NCBI GenBank assembly: GCA_017591395.1
Contig: WEDG01004481.1
Location: 1 to 64,000, forward strand
Origin: Schistocephalus solidus
Taxonomy: Eukaryota; Platyhelminthes; Cestoda; Diphyllobothriidea; Diphyllobothriidae
Direction of reading: 5' to 3'
DNA: 64,000 bases
The notes below the pieces were generated by a model that ran no database searches, was not told where the DNA came from, and saw only the letters and a list, made by a program, of their open reading frames with translations. The position numbers and the translations under genes were made by a program. Positions 62,750 to 64,000 of this stretch are shown here, piece by piece. The number at the start of each line of letters is the position of its first letter. The first letter of the stretch is position 1.

Positions 62750-64000
62750 ATGAAATTAGCCTTACCTGGTTGTGCCTTCGACGGATATAGTCAATATCTA
62801 CTCTGTACCTTCTTCGTATTTCTGCTAAATGTTGGACTCTTGACCACAGAACTTGTGAATTGTCCGTCGGGGTGTGTTTGTTCCCAGGAAACCTCCGCTT
62901 TGTGTTGTTTGTTTTCGACGTCTTCAACTGAAAGCACTCAAAGGTGTGAACTACCCGATGCCCAGCCGATTTTTCTCCAGTCGAAACCGGATCGACTGTG
63001 GCTCTATTCCGATTCCTGCTCCCCGCAATGGAGAGAACTGACTGTCCAACTTACACCTCACGCATGGCCCCCAACTCGACCAAACCGAACCTGTAAGGCA
63101 CAATTATCTCACTTGACTCTCACTGGCTTGTCTGACAGTCCTATCGAGCTCATGGCTTCTGCCCTTCTCGGCGTGTTTCTGCCTGCAGACGGCAGCTCTT
63201 CATTGGAATATTTTGCGATGGAAAACAGTAATCTTGTGCGTGTTCAGCCTGGTTTTTTTGACCGTTTAAAGGTCGAATACGTTACCGAAGTGTCCGTGCG
63301 CAATAATCGGCGTCTCAATAGCACTGGTCTTGGTACTGCCTGGTTGGCCGAGCTGCGAAGGCTCGAGATCCTGGATCTGAGTGGCAATCATTTGGAGGAA
63401 GTGAATTTGGCCCTGTGGGGCTTTCCAAAGCCAATCTCATCAGTCAGAGCCAGTAGGCTTATGGTGCTCAATCTCTCCAACAATCGGATAAAATATTTAA
63501 ATCGCAATGCTTTTATTTATCTTCCGTACCTTAAAAAGCTTTATCTATCAGGAAATCGTCTCTCTTCCCTTCCAGCCTCCGTATTTACAAACTTGATCAA
63601 TCTAGAACACCTAGATTTATCAAGAAATACTTTAACTCTCTATGGACTTTCTATTGAAGTCAATGCTTCACCTTTTGGGAACACGCTCCCCGCCCTAAAG
63701 GCACTGGATCTTTCCGACAATCCGTTAATGCGAGGTGTTGATCCCAGCGCACAACCGCTTTGGTGGTTATCGGCAATCTGTCCCATTAATCTTCGCGGTT
63801 TATCGCTCAATCGAATAGAAGTTTCACCCTTCAATCAGTCTGAGTCGCATATCAAACCGCTACCCGAGATTCCCTGGCAAAAATGCCCTGACCTGGTAGT
63901 ACAGATTAGTCAAACTCCCGAGTTGGTCTGCTTACCGGCTTATTGGCTCCCCAAAGGGCCAAATGGACATACTACTCAACAAAAATTGATAACTCCCGTT
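62750..64000 (+). CDS. Leucine-rich-repeat secreted or membrane protein (3' end beyond window)
   Basis: An uninterrupted 417-codon frame runs to the window edge. It begins MKLALPGCAFDGYSQ, then a hydrophobic stretch at residues 16-31 (signal peptide or anchor), then a CPSGCVC cap (residues 38-44) of the LRR N-terminal type. Leucine-rich repeats follow: LEILDLSGNHL (205), LMVLNLSNNRI (237), LKKLYLSGNRL (261), LEHLDLSRNTL (285), LKALDLSDNPL (316). Potential N-glycosylation sites (NRT, NST, NAS, NQS) fit an extracellular protein. The first in-frame ATG after the stop at 62633 is 62750, so it was chosen as start. Whether it is Toll-like, chaoptin-like or another LRR receptor cannot be decided without the C-terminus. 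It has no intron within 1.25 kb, unlike DEPDC5. Confidence 0.85.
   Translation, partial: MKLALPGCAFDGYSQYLLCTFFVFLLNVGLLTTELVNCPSGCVCSQETSALCCLFSTSSTESTQRCELPDAQPIFLQSKPDRLWLYSDSCSPQWRELTVQLTPHAWPPTRPNRTCKAQLSHLTLTGLSDSPIELMASALLGVFLPADGSSSLEYFAMENSNLVRVQPGFFDRLKVEYVTEVSVRNNRRLNSTGLGTAWLAELRRLEILDLSGNHLEEVNLALWGFPKPISSVRASRLMVLNLSNNRIKYLNRNAFIYLPYLKKLYLSGNRLSSLPASVFTNLINLEHLDLSRNTLTLYGLSIEVNASPFGNTLPALKALDLSDNPLMRGVDPSAQPLWWLSAICPINLRGLSLNRIEVSPFNQSESHIKPLPEIPWQKCPDLVVQISQTPELVCLPAYWLPKGPNGHTTQQKLITPV

Overview
The window looks like nuclear DNA of a flatworm, most likely a large-genome tapeworm (diphyllobothriidean type). This is inferred from two things: the non-LTR retrotransposon families, including one with C-terminal C2H2 fingers, and a host gene whose first introns are only about 28-51 bases long while its later introns reach 7-18 kb. 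No prokaryotic feature is present. Database confirmation was not possible, so the species call is an inference.

Layout. 1-8640 is a pile of decayed CR1/Jockey-like LINEs: a plus-strand element (566-1822 and 5412-7335) split by a second, minus-strand element (about 1823-5411), then an internally deleted minus-strand relative (about 7400-8640). From 8721 to 61551 runs one plus-strand gene, which I identify by exon-by-exon similarity as DEPDC5/Iml1, the Rag-GTPase-activating subunit of the GATOR1 complex that restrains mTORC1. About 24 exons (roughly 1,180 codons) can be chained with compatible phases and GT-AG ends. They cover the N-terminal domain, the SABA region, a long Ser/Gln/Ala-rich linker and the start of the SHEN region. 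The 3' half (DEP and C-terminal domains) is not in the window. Most lines of open reading frame between 16.4 and 61 kb lie in its introns and are chance frames or repeats.

The large introns hold the mobile and repetitive DNA. These include a (CTA)n tract at 21.5 kb; a LINE endonuclease remnant at 24.9-25.5 kb; a 42-bp-arm near-perfect hairpin and a 232-bp repeat array ending in an inverted copy at 27.9-29.0 kb; and a diverged sister of that array at 43.3-43.95 kb. There are also foldback (MITE-like) elements at 17.3, 18.9 and 55.1 kb, a Penelope-like RT remnant at 29.5 kb, and a 5'-truncated zinc-finger LINE (50190-52516) flanked by a 391-bp direct duplication.

The last 1.25 kb (62750 to the window end) is a single open frame for a secreted or membrane leucine-rich-repeat protein that runs off the edge. 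It lies on the same strand downstream of the last DEPDC5 exon found. It may be nested in a further DEPDC5 intron, or DEPDC5 may be broken here. Genes and repeats show no operon-like cooperation. The picture is one regulatory gene greatly expanded by transposons, plus a neighbouring or nested LRR gene.
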